Assembly: GCA_022797215.1 (NCBI GenBank)
Contig: JAAWKD010000020.1
Span: 1-42,185 of the forward strand
DNA: 42,185 bases
Source of the DNA: Clostridia bacterium
GTDB taxonomy: Bacteria; Bacillota; Clostridia; TANB77; CAG-508
Direction of reading: 5' to 3'
A program made the translations under genes and the position numbers. Shown piece by piece: positions 18,789 through 26,622 of the stretch; positions within the stretch are counted from its first letter, which is position 1; each line of letters begins with the position of its first letter. The notes below the pieces were generated by a model that was not told the DNA's origin, ran no database searches, and was given only the letters and a program-made list of their open reading frames with translations.

Positions 18789-19862
18789 GTGAAAATGGAA
18801 ACTATTATAGAAAGGGTAAAACAAGGTAAGTTTACGTTAATTGCAGAAATAGGAGTTAATTATTATGATATCGCAGAAAAGATGAATATTACACCAATGG
18901 AAGCGGCAAAGTTAATGGTTGATGAAGCTAAAAGAGCAGGAATACATGCAGTGAAATTTCAAACTTATAAAGCAGAAACTTTAGCGGCAAAAGAATCACC
19001 ATATTATTGGGATATTACTGAAGAACCAACTAAGTCACAATATGAATTATTTAAAAAGTTTGACTTATTTGGATATAAAGAGTATAAAGAACTAAGTGAG
19101 TATTGCAAAAAGAAAGAAATAGAATTTCTTTCAACTGCGTTTGATATAGAATCGGCTGATTATTTAGATGAATTAATGGATATTTATAAAATATCTTCTT
19201 CTGATTTAAGCAATTTACCTTTTATAGAACATCAGGCTAAAAAGAATAAGCCAATTTTGCTTTCGGTAGGTGCATCAAATAAAGAGGAAATTGATATAGC
19301 AATTCAAACTATTAGAAAAGTAAATAACCAACCTATTGTATTATTACATTGTGTTTTAGAATATCCTACACCATATGAACATGCTAACTTAAATAAAATT
19401 ATTAGTTTAAGTAAAGAATATCAAGATATTATTATTGGTTATTCGGATCATACAAAACCTGATCAAAGTTATGATGTTATTAAAACAGCATATAATTTAG
19501 GTGCAATAGTAATTGAAAAACATTATACACTAGATAAAACGTTAAAAGGAAATGACCATTATCATGCAATGGATCCAAATGATGCAAAGAAAATCATTGA
19601 AGATATAGCATTTATAGACCAAATTAGAGGAAGTTATGAAATAAAATGTTTAGATACAGAAACTAAAGCTAGAGCTAATGCAAGAAGATCCATTGTTTCA
19701 CTAGGAAAGATTGCAAAAGGAATGGTAATAAAAAGCGATATGTTGACTTTTAAAAGGCCAGGAACAGGAATTTCACCAGCCAAAATGGATACCTTGATAG
19801 GCAAAGTAGCAAAAATAGATATAGAGGATGATACAATCCTTAATTATGATATGTTTGAATAA
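18789..19862 (+). CDS. Nonulosonic (sialic-acid-family) acid synthase, NeuB/SpsE-like
   Basis: Condenses phosphoenolpyruvate with a six-carbon amino sugar to form a nine-carbon acid. The TIM-barrel part runs from LIAEIGVNY, through AVKFQTYKAETL, STAFDIESADYLDEL and IIGYSDHT, to IEKHYTLDK. The last 65 residues are an antifreeze-like SAF domain (ARRSIVSLGKIAKGMVI). The strand holding the active site reads KISSSDLSNLPFIE, unlike the G-S-G/D form of classic NeuB, placing it in a SpsE-like branch. The start is GTG at 18789 (AAGGAG five bases before) or ATG at 18795 (eleven bases). It follows the NeuA-PseG fusion by nine bases. Confidence 0.9.
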   Translation: MKMETIIERVKQGKFTLIAEIGVNYYDIAEKMNITPMEAAKLMVDEAKRAGIHAVKFQTYKAETLAAKESPYYWDITEEPTKSQYELFKKFDLFGYKEYKELSEYCKKKEIEFLSTAFDIESADYLDELMDIYKISSSDLSNLPFIEHQAKKNKPILLSVGASNKEEIDIAIQTIRKVNNQPIVLLHCVLEYPTPYEHANLNKIISLSKEYQDIIIGYSDHTKPDQSYDVIKTAYNLGAIVIEKHYTLDKTLKGNDHYHAMDPNDAKKIIEDIAFIDQIRGSYEIKCLDTETKARANARRSIVSLGKIAKGMVIKSDMLTFKRPGTGISPAKMDTLIGKVAKIDIEDDTILNYDMFE

Positions 19863-19905
19863 TATTTTTATATTAAAAGTATGATTCAAAGAAAGAAGGA
19901 AAAAT

Positions 19906-21363
19906 ATGGAAGATAAAACAAAAAAGATAGAAAGAAATAAAAAATTGGATGTTTTTCTAAAAATAGTGGCATTTGCTTATATTGTAATCACACTTATATT
20001 CTATATTTCAGTAATAAAATTAAATTTATTGCCAGGAATATATATAACGATTTTTACAATTGCCGAAATATTTTTTACTCTAGCTATGGTAGTAGGATTG
20101 GTTAAGCAACATAAGACACCAAAATTAAATTTGATATGTTTAGTTGTTATTTTGTTACTTTCTGGCATCTACATTTTTGTAACAAGATATACTTTGGCAA
20201 CAGATAGCTTTTTAGATAATGTATTTCGAGAAGTTGCTCAAACAGAAGAATATTATGTTATTGTAAAGAAAGATAGTAAGTATGAAAAAATAGAGGATAT
20301 TGAAAAGCAAAATGTATATTTGTTTCAAGTACCAGAGGATGTACAACAAGAAATGAGCGAGAAAGGACTTACAACTGTAATTACTCGAAATGGTTTAACA
20401 GATCTAGGGAAAGATCTAATGAATAATAAAATAGAAGTTATTTTTATTAGTTCTGTTCAATATGATATTTTAGAGGAAGAAATTGAGAATTTTAAAGATA
20501 ATACAAAAATTTTATACACGGCAAAACATGAAATAAAAAAAGATGCAAAAGAAGAAAATAATTCAAAATATACTATAGAAAACGGAATCTTTAATGTATA
20601 TATTAGTGGTATTGATACAACAGGCAGTATTAACAATGTAGCTAGAAGCGATGCTAATATTCTTGCAACAATTAATACAAAAACACATGAGGTATTATTG
20701 ACATCAATACCAAGAGATTATTATGTAACACTACACAGTTATGGTGCTAAAGATAAACTAACACATACAGGTATTTATGGTATTAATGAAACGGTAAAGA
20801 CAGTAGAAGGTTTACTAGATGTGGATATTAATTATTATGTGAGAGTGAATTTCACAACAGTAATTAAATTAGTAGATACTTTAGGCGGTGTTGATGTGCA
20901 ATCAGATTATGCATTTACTACACATAATGATGAAGAAACAAAATATTATACATTTAAAAAAGGTACTAATCATATTAATGGGGAAGAAGCGTTAGCTTTT
21001 AGTAGAGAAAGAAATTCATTTGCAGATGGGGATAATCAAAGGGTTAAGAATCAACAAAAAGTAATTGAAGCAATTATGAAAAAAGTATTGAATAGTAGAA
21101 CTCTTTTAACTAAGTATACTAATATTTTAGATTCTTTAAAGGGAAGTTTTCAAACCAATATTAAACAAGAGGAAATTAGTATTTTAGTAAAAGGTCAATT
21201 GAACGATATGTCAGCTTGGACTATCAAAGATAATGCTTTAACAGGAACAGGAGCAAATAATTCAACCTATTCTATGGGTAGCCAATTATTGTATACAATG
21301 GTTCCAAATGCTGCTTCTGTAACAGATGCAAAACAAAAAATAAAAGATGTTATGGAAAAGTAA
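19906..21363 (+). CDS. LytR-CpsA-Psr (LCP) family glycan ligase
   Basis: Transfers undecaprenyl-linked polysaccharide to peptidoglycan, outside the membrane. Of 485 residues, three hydrophobic helices lie in the first 105. An accessory domain follows, and the LCP core starts at YISGIDTTGSINNVARSD (about 227). TSIPRDYYVTL, KLTHTGIYGI, LGGVDV and FSRERNSFADGDNQRVKNQQ contain the conserved arginines and aspartates that bind the polyprenyl pyrophosphate. It is the last gene of the operon, 43 bases after the synthase, and is followed by a terminator. This indicates that the glycan is wall-attached. Confidence 0.95.
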   Translation: MEDKTKKIERNKKLDVFLKIVAFAYIVITLIFYISVIKLNLLPGIYITIFTIAEIFFTLAMVVGLVKQHKTPKLNLICLVVILLLSGIYIFVTRYTLATDSFLDNVFREVAQTEEYYVIVKKDSKYEKIEDIEKQNVYLFQVPEDVQQEMSEKGLTTVITRNGLTDLGKDLMNNKIEVIFISSVQYDILEEEIENFKDNTKILYTAKHEIKKDAKEENNSKYTIENGIFNVYISGIDTTGSINNVARSDANILATINTKTHEVLLTSIPRDYYVTLHSYGAKDKLTHTGIYGINETVKTVEGLLDVDINYYVRVNFTTVIKLVDTLGGVDVQSDYAFTTHNDEETKYYTFKKGTNHINGEEALAFSRERNSFADGDNQRVKNQQKVIEAIMKKVLNSRTLLTKYTNILDSLKGSFQTNIKQEEISILVKGQLNDMSAWTIKDNALTGTGANNSTYSMGSQLLYTMVPNAASVTDAKQKIKDVMEK

Positions 21364-21377
21364 GATTTATAAAAAGA

Positions 21378-21404
21378 GATGCTAATTGAAATAGCATCCT
21401 TTTT
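21378..21404 (+). terminator. Intrinsic terminator of the polysaccharide operon
   Basis: Arms GATGCTA and TAGCATC with a seven-base loop, then C and five T. An A-run before the stem could pair with the T-run. It lies 15 bases after the LCP stop. Confidence 0.85.
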
Positions 21405-21406
21405 AG

Positions 21407-21435
21407 TTGAACAAAACAAAAAAATATGCTAAAAT
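21407..21435 (+). promoter_or_regulatory. Extended -10 sigma-A promoter for the VanZ-like gene
   Basis: TTGAAC, 17 bases, TAAAAT, with TG one base before the -10. It is placed immediately after the operon terminator and 25 bases before the ATG at 21460. Confidence 0.75.
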
Positions 21436-21459
21436 AGTATGAGCCAAAAAGGAGAGAAG

Positions 21460-22000
21460 ATGAAAAAGACAATTATTAGGATCATTTCTATGCTTATGCT
21501 ATTAGTTACATTTTATATCATATTTAGTTTTTCAGCACAGGATGGAATCGAATCAGGAAGTTTAAGCAATAAAGTTACAACAGTATTTGTTAATCACTTT
21601 CCATATACGAAAAACTTAAGTATGGAAACACAGGGGAAACTAATTGAACATGGAGAACCAATTGTAAGAAAATTAGCACATTTTACGATATATACAGTAG
21701 TAGGAATGTGTATTATGGCATTTCTTTGTACTTTTCCTTTTAAATTAAGAACCAGATTAGGAGCAAGTTTAATAGTAGGATTACTTTATGCTATATCAGA
21801 CGAGTTTCATCAAAGCTTTGTACCTCGGAAGAGGGCCTTCTTGGAAAGATGTGGCAATAGATACTGTAGGAGTGTTTTTAGGAATACTTATTATCTTAGC
21901 AATTGTTTCAATTTATATAGCATTAAAAAAAGATAATGAGGAAAAGACAAAAATCAAACATGATATATTAAAAAAACATAAAGAAATAGGAGAAAATTAA
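21460..22000 (+). CDS. VanZ-like family membrane protein, read through an apparent +1 frameshift
   Basis: Small membrane protein of the VanZ family with about four helices; the function of chromosomal VanZ-like proteins is uncertain. The ATG at 21460 has GGAG five bases before it. Frame 1 runs KLAHFTIYTVVGM to SDEFHQSFVP, then meets CGG at 21826-21828 and leaves the family pattern. Skipping one base resumes GRGPSWKDVAIDTVGVFLG, the conserved VanZ end, until the stop at 22000. Unshifted, translation would give a garbled 158-residue protein ending at 21936. The plsC gene starts four bases after 22000, so the long form fits the operon spacing. This is a real frameshift, programmed recoding or a sequence error. 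Confidence 0.8.
21826..21828 (+). promoter_or_regulatory. Candidate +1 recoding site CGG-AAG (VanZ-like gene)
   Basis: The in-frame codons are CCT CGG AAG. Family sequence P-G-R-G-P-S-W needs CCT GGA AGA, so exactly one C before GGA is surplus. This is the best-positioned of three such sites in the window, because conserved residues flank it on both sides. Confidence 0.5.
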
Positions 22001-22003
22001 ATT

Positions 22004-22591
22004 ATGGTAAGAGCGATAGTGGTATTTTTAATCCGTGTGTTTTGTTACATAGTATTTAGAGTAGGAAAGATAGGAAAAGAAAATGTGCCAAAAACAGGGG
22101 CATATATTATGTGTGCTAATCATACATCTAATTGGGATCCACCAATTATTGTAGCTTGTACAAACAGAAAAATGCATATTATGGCAAAAGCTGAATTATT
22201 CAAGAATAAGTTTATTTGTTGGTTTGCAGAGAAATGCTGGGTATTTCCAGTGAAAAGAGGCGGAAAAGATATTGAATCTATGAAACATTCTTTAAAAGTT
22301 CTAAAAGACGGTGAAATGTTAATGTTATTTCCAGAAGGAACTAGAAATGGAATGAGCAAAAATGGAAAAGCACAAAATGGAGCAGCATTTATGGCTTTAA
22401 GAACAGGGGTGCCAGTTATTCCAGTAGGAATTATAGGAGATATGAAGCCATTTCATAAAGTAACTTTAAACTATGGAAAGCCATTGGACTTTAGTAAATA
22501 TAAAGAGAATAAGCCAGAAAAAGAAGTTTTAGAAAAAGTAAGCAAAGAGATTATGGACAACATAATTATGTTGACAAATGGAAATAAGTAG
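22004..22591 (+). CDS. plsC: 1-acyl-sn-glycerol-3-phosphate acyltransferase
   Basis: Membrane-associated enzyme that adds the second acyl chain to make phosphatidic acid. The 195-residue length is typical. A hydrophobic N-terminus (VFLIRVFCYIVFRV) is followed by the catalytic HX4D motif in ANHTSNWDPP (about 39-48) and by LFPEGTRNG (about 107-115), which binds the phosphate. VPVIPVGIIG completes the family blocks. AGGAG lies before the ATG, and the gap from the VanZ-like gene is three bases, so both share the promoter at 21407. The promoter for typA overlaps its last codons. Confidence 0.95.
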   Translation: MVRAIVVFLIRVFCYIVFRVGKIGKENVPKTGAYIMCANHTSNWDPPIIVACTNRKMHIMAKAELFKNKFICWFAEKCWVFPVKRGGKDIESMKHSLKVLKDGEMLMLFPEGTRNGMSKNGKAQNGAAFMALRTGVPVIPVGIIGDMKPFHKVTLNYGKPLDFSKYKENKPEKEVLEKVSKEIMDNIIMLTNGNK

Positions 22592-22599
22592 TTTATAAT
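22571..22599 (+). promoter_or_regulatory. Perfect-consensus sigma-A promoter for the structured leader and typA
   Basis: TTGACA, 17 bases, TATAAT, identical to consensus at all twelve positions. It overlaps the end of plsC. Transcription would start near 22606, some 210 bases before the typA ATG, leaving room for the structured element at 22639-22784. Confidence 0.9.
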
Positions 22600-22638
22600 A
22601 TTTGTGATAATAATTTTGTTAAATTAAATAATTGAATA

Positions 22639-22784
22639 ATGAGTTAATAGTATATCTTTCGCACTTTTGAGTAGTCGAGGAACATTTGCTAACAAAGTTT
22701 TAGAGAGCAAAGAGATTATTTTAAAGGAACATACGCCAATGAGATGAGTGTATGAAAAAGAAGAAAGATATACTATTAACTCAT
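22639..22784 (+). ncRNA. Unidentified structured RNA or leader closed by a perfect 22-bp stem
   Basis: Bases 22639-22660 and 22763-22784 are exact reverse complements (22 of 22). The 102 bases between them contain two further hairpins: TTTGCT/AGCAAA (22685-22690 with 22706-22711) and CATACGC/GTGTATG (22730-22736 with 22748-22754, one G-U pair). The octamer AGGAACAT occurs twice (22678 and 22725), each overlapping the 5' side of one hairpin. This gives a three-way-junction-like fold. A consensus promoter lies 40 bases upstream, no T-run follows, and typA starts 35 bases later, so a cis-acting leader is favoured. A small mobile repeat (MITE) cannot be excluded. I recognise no known riboswitch, T-box or ribozyme core. 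Confidence 0.6.
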
Positions 22785-22818
22785 GTATAAGATAAAAAGT
22801 ATAAGGAGTAATTAAAAA

Positions 22819-24642
22819 ATGAACAATCAAAATATTAGAAACATAGCAATTATTGCACACGTAGACCATGGAAAAACAACATTAGTAGATGCACTTTTAA
22901 GACAAAGCCATGTATTTAGAGAAAACGAACAAGTATCAGAAAGAATTATGGATTCAGGGGATATTGAAAAAGAAAGAGGAATTACAATTCTTTCTAAAAA
23001 TACTTCTGTTATGTATAATAATGTAAAAATTAATATTGTAGACACACCAGGACACGCAGATTTTGGTGGAGAAGTAGAACGTGTACTTAAAATGGTAGAT
23101 GGTGTACTTCTATTAGTGGATGCTTTTGAAGGACCAATGCCACAAACAAGAGAAGTTCTTAAAAAGTCTTTAGGATTAAATTTAAAACCAATTGTTGTTA
23201 TTAATAAAATTGATAGACCAGGTGCAAACCCATTAAAAGTAGTTGACCAAGTACTAGAATTATTTATTGAATTAAATGCTAATGATGAACAATTAGATTT
23301 TCCAGTAGTATATGCATCAGCTAAAAATGGAATTGCAAAAATGAGTTTAGAAGAAGAAAGTGACAATGTTACTTGTATTTTTGATACCATTATTAAAAAT
23401 ATAAATGCTCCAGCTTGTGAACAAGAAGGAACATTACAAATGCTAGTTTCTAATATTGATTATGATGAATATTTAGGAAGAATTGCTGTAGGAAGAATTG
23501 AACGTGGAACGATTAAAGCAGGTATGGGAGTGGCTGTATGTAAAAAAGATGATAAAGTAGTACAAGGAAAACTTGCTAAACTATTTACTTATGAAGGACT
23601 AAAAAGAGTAGAAGTAGAAGAAGCAACAGCTGGTGATATTGTTTGTATTTCAGGAATTAGCGATATTAATATTGGTGAAACTATATGTGATATGAACAAT
23701 CCAGAGAAAATTGATTTCGTAGATATTGATGAACCAACTGTATCTATGACATTTAGTGTTAATAATGGACCTTTAGCTGGTAAAGAAGGACAGTTTATTA
23801 CTTCTAGACATATTCGTGATAGATTATTTAAAGAATTAGAAAGAAATGTTAGTTTACGCGTAAAAGAAACAGAAACACCTGATAGCTTTGAAGTATGTGG
23901 ACGTGGAGAATTACACTTATCAGTATTAATTGAAACGATGAGAAGAGAAGGATTTGAACTTTTAGTATCTCGTCCAAAAGTTATCATTAAAGAGATTGAT
24001 GGTGTAAAATCTGAACCAATGGAAAGGTTAGTGGTTAATGTACCTGATGATTGTATTGGTAATGTTATTGAAAAATTGGGAAGAAGAAAAGCAGAAATGC
24101 TTAATATGGAACCAGCAGAGGCAGGACATACTAAAGTAGAGTTCAAAATTCCTGCAAGAGGGTTAATTGGATACAGAACAGAGTTCTTAACAGATACTAA
24201 AGGAGAAGGAACTATGAACAGTATCTTTGACAGCTATGAACCATATAAAGGAGAAATTCAAGCAAGAACAAGAGGAGTATTAGTAGCATTTGAACCAGGA
24301 ACCTCTATTACTTATGGTTTATACAATGCACAAGAAAGAGGAGAGCTATTAATTGGTGCAGGTGTAGAAGTATATGAAGGAATGATAGTAGGGGTTAACT
24401 CTAGAAATGAAGATATTTCTATCAATGTATGTAAAGAAAAGCATTTAACAAATACAAGAGCTTCTGGTTCTGATGATGCCCTTCGTTTAGTACCACCACT
24501 ACAAATGTCTTTAGAAAAAGCGATTGAATTTATAGCAGAAGATGAACTTGTAGAAGTAACACCAAAAAATATTCGTCTAAGAAAGAAAATATTAGATAAC
24601 AAAACAAGAGAAAGAATGGCAAGAAGAGGTTCAGCGGAATGA
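22819..24642 (+). CDS. typA: Ribosome-associated translational GTPase TypA/BipA
   Basis: GTPase of the EF-G family that binds 70S ribosomes and aids subunit assembly and stress adaptation. Full length at 607 residues. G1 is AHVDHGKTT (about 13-21), the switch I motif is in RGITILSKNTS, G3 is DTPGHADFGGEVERV, G4 is NKIDRPGA and G5 is YASAKNG. The EF-G-like domain 3 region and the BipA-specific C-terminus (GLIGYRTEFLTDTKGEG, IGAGVEVYEGMIVG, RKKILD) follow. AAGGAG precedes the ATG. It overlaps the next small gene by four bases. Confidence 0.97.
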   Translation: MNNQNIRNIAIIAHVDHGKTTLVDALLRQSHVFRENEQVSERIMDSGDIEKERGITILSKNTSVMYNNVKINIVDTPGHADFGGEVERVLKMVDGVLLLVDAFEGPMPQTREVLKKSLGLNLKPIVVINKIDRPGANPLKVVDQVLELFIELNANDEQLDFPVVYASAKNGIAKMSLEEESDNVTCIFDTIIKNINAPACEQEGTLQMLVSNIDYDEYLGRIAVGRIERGTIKAGMGVAVCKKDDKVVQGKLAKLFTYEGLKRVEVEEATAGDIVCISGISDINIGETICDMNNPEKIDFVDIDEPTVSMTFSVNNGPLAGKEGQFITSRHIRDRLFKELERNVSLRVKETETPDSFEVCGRGELHLSVLIETMRREGFELLVSRPKVIIKEIDGVKSEPMERLVVNVPDDCIGNVIEKLGRRKAEMLNMEPAEAGHTKVEFKIPARGLIGYRTEFLTDTKGEGTMNSIFDSYEPYKGEIQARTRGVLVAFEPGTSITYGLYNAQERGELLIGAGVEVYEGMIVGVNSRNEDISINVCKEKHLTNTRASGSDDALRLVPPLQMSLEKAIEFIAEDELVEVTPKNIRLRKKILDNKTRERMARRGSAE

Positions 24643-25022
24643 GAAAGAAAGTAGTGCCACAAGGTTGGAAGGGCTCAAGTATAGCAAGAGAAATAACACA
24701 AGGAGTGGCAAGTGTAATTGAATGGAAAAGACAAAAAGTATTAGAGGCTGGAAAACAAAATGAGGATACTAAAATTAGACGAGAAATTAATGAGTTTATA
24801 TTAGCAAAAGCGTTTGAGGGAAGAAACAAAGAAGATATTCTAAAAAGACTAATGTTTATATTTCATGCAGAAAGATACAAACCATATTGGAAATTTTTCG
24901 AGGTTTGGGTAGATGGTGCTATTCAAAAGAGAACTCCAAAAGAGGATGTAGGAGAGAAAAAAGAAAAGGTAGAAAAAGATTTAGCAGTTACCGCTAAAAC
25001 CAAAGGTGAAGATGAAAGATAA
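24639..25022 (+). CDS. Hypothetical protein, 127 aa, coupled to typA
   Basis: I do not recognise this family. The protein is basic and soluble, with a helical core (REINEFILAKAFEGRNKEDI, LKRLMFIFHAERYKPYWKFF, EVWVDGAIQKR) and a charged, probably disordered tail rich in K and E. It has no membrane segment or signal peptide. The ATG overlaps the typA stop (ATGA), and its own stop overlaps the ATG of the methyltransferase, so the three are translationally coupled. That arrangement suggests a translation- or tRNA-related role, but this is guilt by association only. Confidence 0.75.
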   Translation: MRKKVVPQGWKGSSIAREITQGVASVIEWKRQKVLEAGKQNEDTKIRREINEFILAKAFEGRNKEDILKRLMFIFHAERYKPYWKFFEVWVDGAIQKRTPKEDVGEKKEKVEKDLAVTAKTKGEDER

Positions 25023-25609
25023 TGAATAAAAAAGAGTTAGAAATTATTAAGCAAAAGGCATTAGAAGACCATATACCAATTATTATGGATGACACATTAG
25101 ATGTGGTTAGTAAAATTCTAATAAAAGCAAAACCAAGTAGAATATTAGAAATTGGAACAGCAGTTGGCTATTCAGCCATCTGCTTTTCAGAATATTTACA
25201 AGAAAATGGAAGTATAGATACAATAGAACGTGATGAAGAAAGAGCAAAACAGGCAAGAAAGAATTTTAAAAGAGTAGAAGTAGAAGATAAAATTCAGCTC
25301 TATGAAGGAGATGCGGTAGAAATTTTACCGACTTTACAAGAAAGCTATGATGTTATTTTTATTGATGCAGCAAAAGGAAAATATCCTTTCTTTTTAGAGC
25401 AGGCTTTAAGGAAGAGTCACCAGGGAACAGTAATTATAGCGGACAATGTACTATACAAAGGATATGTTATGGGAGATTATAATAAACACAAACAACGTAC
25501 AGCAGTTAGAAATCTAAGAGAATATATTGCAGAAATAACAAATAATATACGCCTAGAAACAGAGATTTTAGAAGTGGGAGATGGGTTGGCTATTTCTAGA
25601 ATTAGATGA
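25022..25609 (+). CDS. trmR: SAM-dependent O-methyltransferase, likely tRNA 5-hydroxyuridine methyltransferase (YrrM/TrmR)
   Basis: Class I methyltransferase of 195 residues. ILEIGTAVGYSAICFSEYL (about 40-58) is the SAM-binding motif I, IDTIERDEERA is motif II, and YDVIFIDAAKGKYPFFLEQ (about 108-126) carries the DA-K residues typical of metal-dependent COMT-like O-methyltransferases. VIIADNVLYKG contains the metal-binding D-N pair. In Bacillus subtilis YrrM makes mo5U34 in tRNA after hydroxylation by YrrN/YrrO, and a U32 protein homologous to YrrO lies 1 kb downstream here. That context favours TrmR over a catechol methyltransferase. A strong hairpin terminator follows. Confidence 0.8.
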   Translation: MNKKELEIIKQKALEDHIPIIMDDTLDVVSKILIKAKPSRILEIGTAVGYSAICFSEYLQENGSIDTIERDEERAKQARKNFKRVEVEDKIQLYEGDAVEILPTLQESYDVIFIDAAKGKYPFFLEQALRKSHQGTVIIADNVLYKGYVMGDYNKHKQRTAVRNLREYIAEITNNIRLETEILEVGDGLAISRIR

Positions 25610-25637
25610 TTTATCTAAATGGAATATCTTTTAAACC

Positions 25638-25674
25638 AAAACCACCAGTTACTGTAATAGTAACTGGTGGTTTT
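25638..25674. terminator. Bidirectional intrinsic terminator
   Basis: A 16-bp perfect stem (AAAACCACCAGTTACT with its complement) and a five-base loop, with T-runs in both directions. It ends the typA-trmR unit on the plus strand and the minus-strand unit that ends at 25683. Confidence 0.92.
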
Positions 25675-25682
25675 GTCATCTT

Positions 25683-25946
25683 CTAATCATGAGATGAGGG
25701 TGAAGGATTAATTGAAGAAACATAAAAGTTGTTTTTCTCATGCGCTAAGTCCCGAAGGGTTTCGTCTGTAACCAAGGTCAGACATTCTATTGCAACTTGT
25801 AGTTCCTGAACAGTTGGTTTGACTAAAATAGCCCGTTCCAAAATCTGCATAAATTTCTTGTTTTTTACTTTTGAAAACAGAAATAATTCCCAAAAGCAAT
25901 AAAAGAAAAGAAACAGAATTAAGGAGGAAATTAGGAGTTGAGTCAA
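25683..25946 (-). CDS. Hypothetical small membrane protein, atypical codon use
   Basis: A possible 87-residue protein with one N-terminal helix (LLISSLILFLFFYCFWELF) and a soluble part. The only start for the full frame is TTG at 25946, four bases after the stop of the upstream membrane gene, and no Shine-Dalgarno is visible. An internal ATG would give 55 residues. Codon use differs from neighbours: CTG, ACC, GTC and two in-frame CGG codons, otherwise absent from the long genes here. It ends seven bases from a terminator. It may be a recently gained gene, a decayed one, or not translated. Confidence 0.35.
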   Translation of the reverse strand: MTQLLISSLILFLFFYCFWELFLFSKVKNKKFMQILERAILVKPTVQELQVAIECLTLVTDETLRDLAHEKNNFYVSSINPSPSSHD

Positions 25947-25950
25947 AAAT

Positions 25951-26499
25951 TTAAACTAAATAGCGTACACAAGAAGCCACTGTATCTAATATAAAAGTAA
26001 AAGAAAATATTTTCAAAATAAAGGACTGTAAGCCATATGGGATTTTAGATAATATTAAATTTAGTTTTTTCTTTAAAAATGGATAAATATGATTAATAAA
26101 TAAAATGGCAATAATTCCCCAAGCAAATGAATAGAAAGCACTAATACGTCCGTTTAGATTCATGAATTCGCCAGTATAATCCCACCAATGCATGGAAAAT
26201 AAGGCATCTAACCCAAAACTAACTATATATTCAAAAGTTGAAAAAATAATAGCAGCATAGATAAAAAGTGGTAGGTCCTTATGTTTATATTTGCCTAAGA
26301 ATAAAATAAGCATTAAAGCACCATAACCATAAATTGGGCAAATAGGTCCATACAAAAATCCTCTTTTTACAAAATGCCCTAGAGAAAAAAGGGCATATAT
26401 GGTTTCCATAAGCCATCCCATAAAAGCAAAGATAAAGAAATAGAGGATATAGGTTTGCCACCTAGCTAATTTTATTTTTTTCTGAACTGAATGTTTCAT
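25951..26499 (-). CDS. Putative membrane protein of the CmpB/ABC-transporter-permease-like family (PF06541 type)
   Basis: A membrane protein with about five helices. The second ATG (26499) is chosen because AAAGGAGT lies seven bases upstream; the first ATG (26505) would be one base from it. Conserved blocks typical of this family are visible: FAFMGWLMETIYA near the N-terminus, KRGFLYGPICPIYGYGAL, FEYIVSFGLDALF and WDYTGEFMNLNGRIS. Although databases often label these proteins as ABC permeases, they lack the permease coupling motif and their function is unknown. It is transcribed divergently from the U32 gene. Confidence 0.85.
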   Translation of the reverse strand: MKHSVQKKIKLARWQTYILYFFIFAFMGWLMETIYALFSLGHFVKRGFLYGPICPIYGYGALMLILFLGKYKHKDLPLFIYAAIIFSTFEYIVSFGLDALFSMHWWDYTGEFMNLNGRISAFYSFAWGIIAILFINHIYPFLKKKLNLILSKIPYGLQSFILKIFSFTFILDTVASCVRYLV

Positions 26500-26523
26500 A
26501 AACATACTCCTTTAATAAACAAT

Positions 26524-26552
26524 ATCATATCAAATTTTAAAGTAAAAGTAAA
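26524..26552 (-). promoter_or_regulatory. Probable sigma-A promoter for the minus-strand membrane gene
   Basis: On the minus strand TTTACT, 17 bases, TATGAT. It lies 24 bases upstream of the ATG at 26499, so the leader is short but holds AAAGGAG. Confidence 0.5.
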
Positions 26553-26565
26553 TACAGAAAATAAC

Positions 26566-26594
26566 TCGACAAAATAAGAGAAAAATTGTATAAT
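26566..26594 (+). promoter_or_regulatory. Sigma-A promoter for the U32 gene
   Basis: TCGACA, 17 bases, TATAAT, 28 bases before the ATG at 26623. It is back to back with the minus-strand promoter at 26524-26552. Confidence 0.75.
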
Positions 26595-26622
26595 GAATAA
26601 AGCAATAAAAGGAGAGAAAAAA

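Noticed and set aside
22639..22784. Hammerhead ribozyme, T-box, 6S or SRP RNA identity for the typA leader
   Set aside because: No CUGANGA/GAAA hammerhead core, no T-box sequence, no SRP tetraloop region, and the two side-by-side hairpins do not fit the rod shape of 6S RNA.
22827..23390. Long minus-strand open frame (187 codons) opposite typA
   Set aside because: It mirrors a highly conserved GTPase, has no ribosome site and codes for serine/isoleucine-rich low-complexity protein. The same holds for the frame at 23589-24146.
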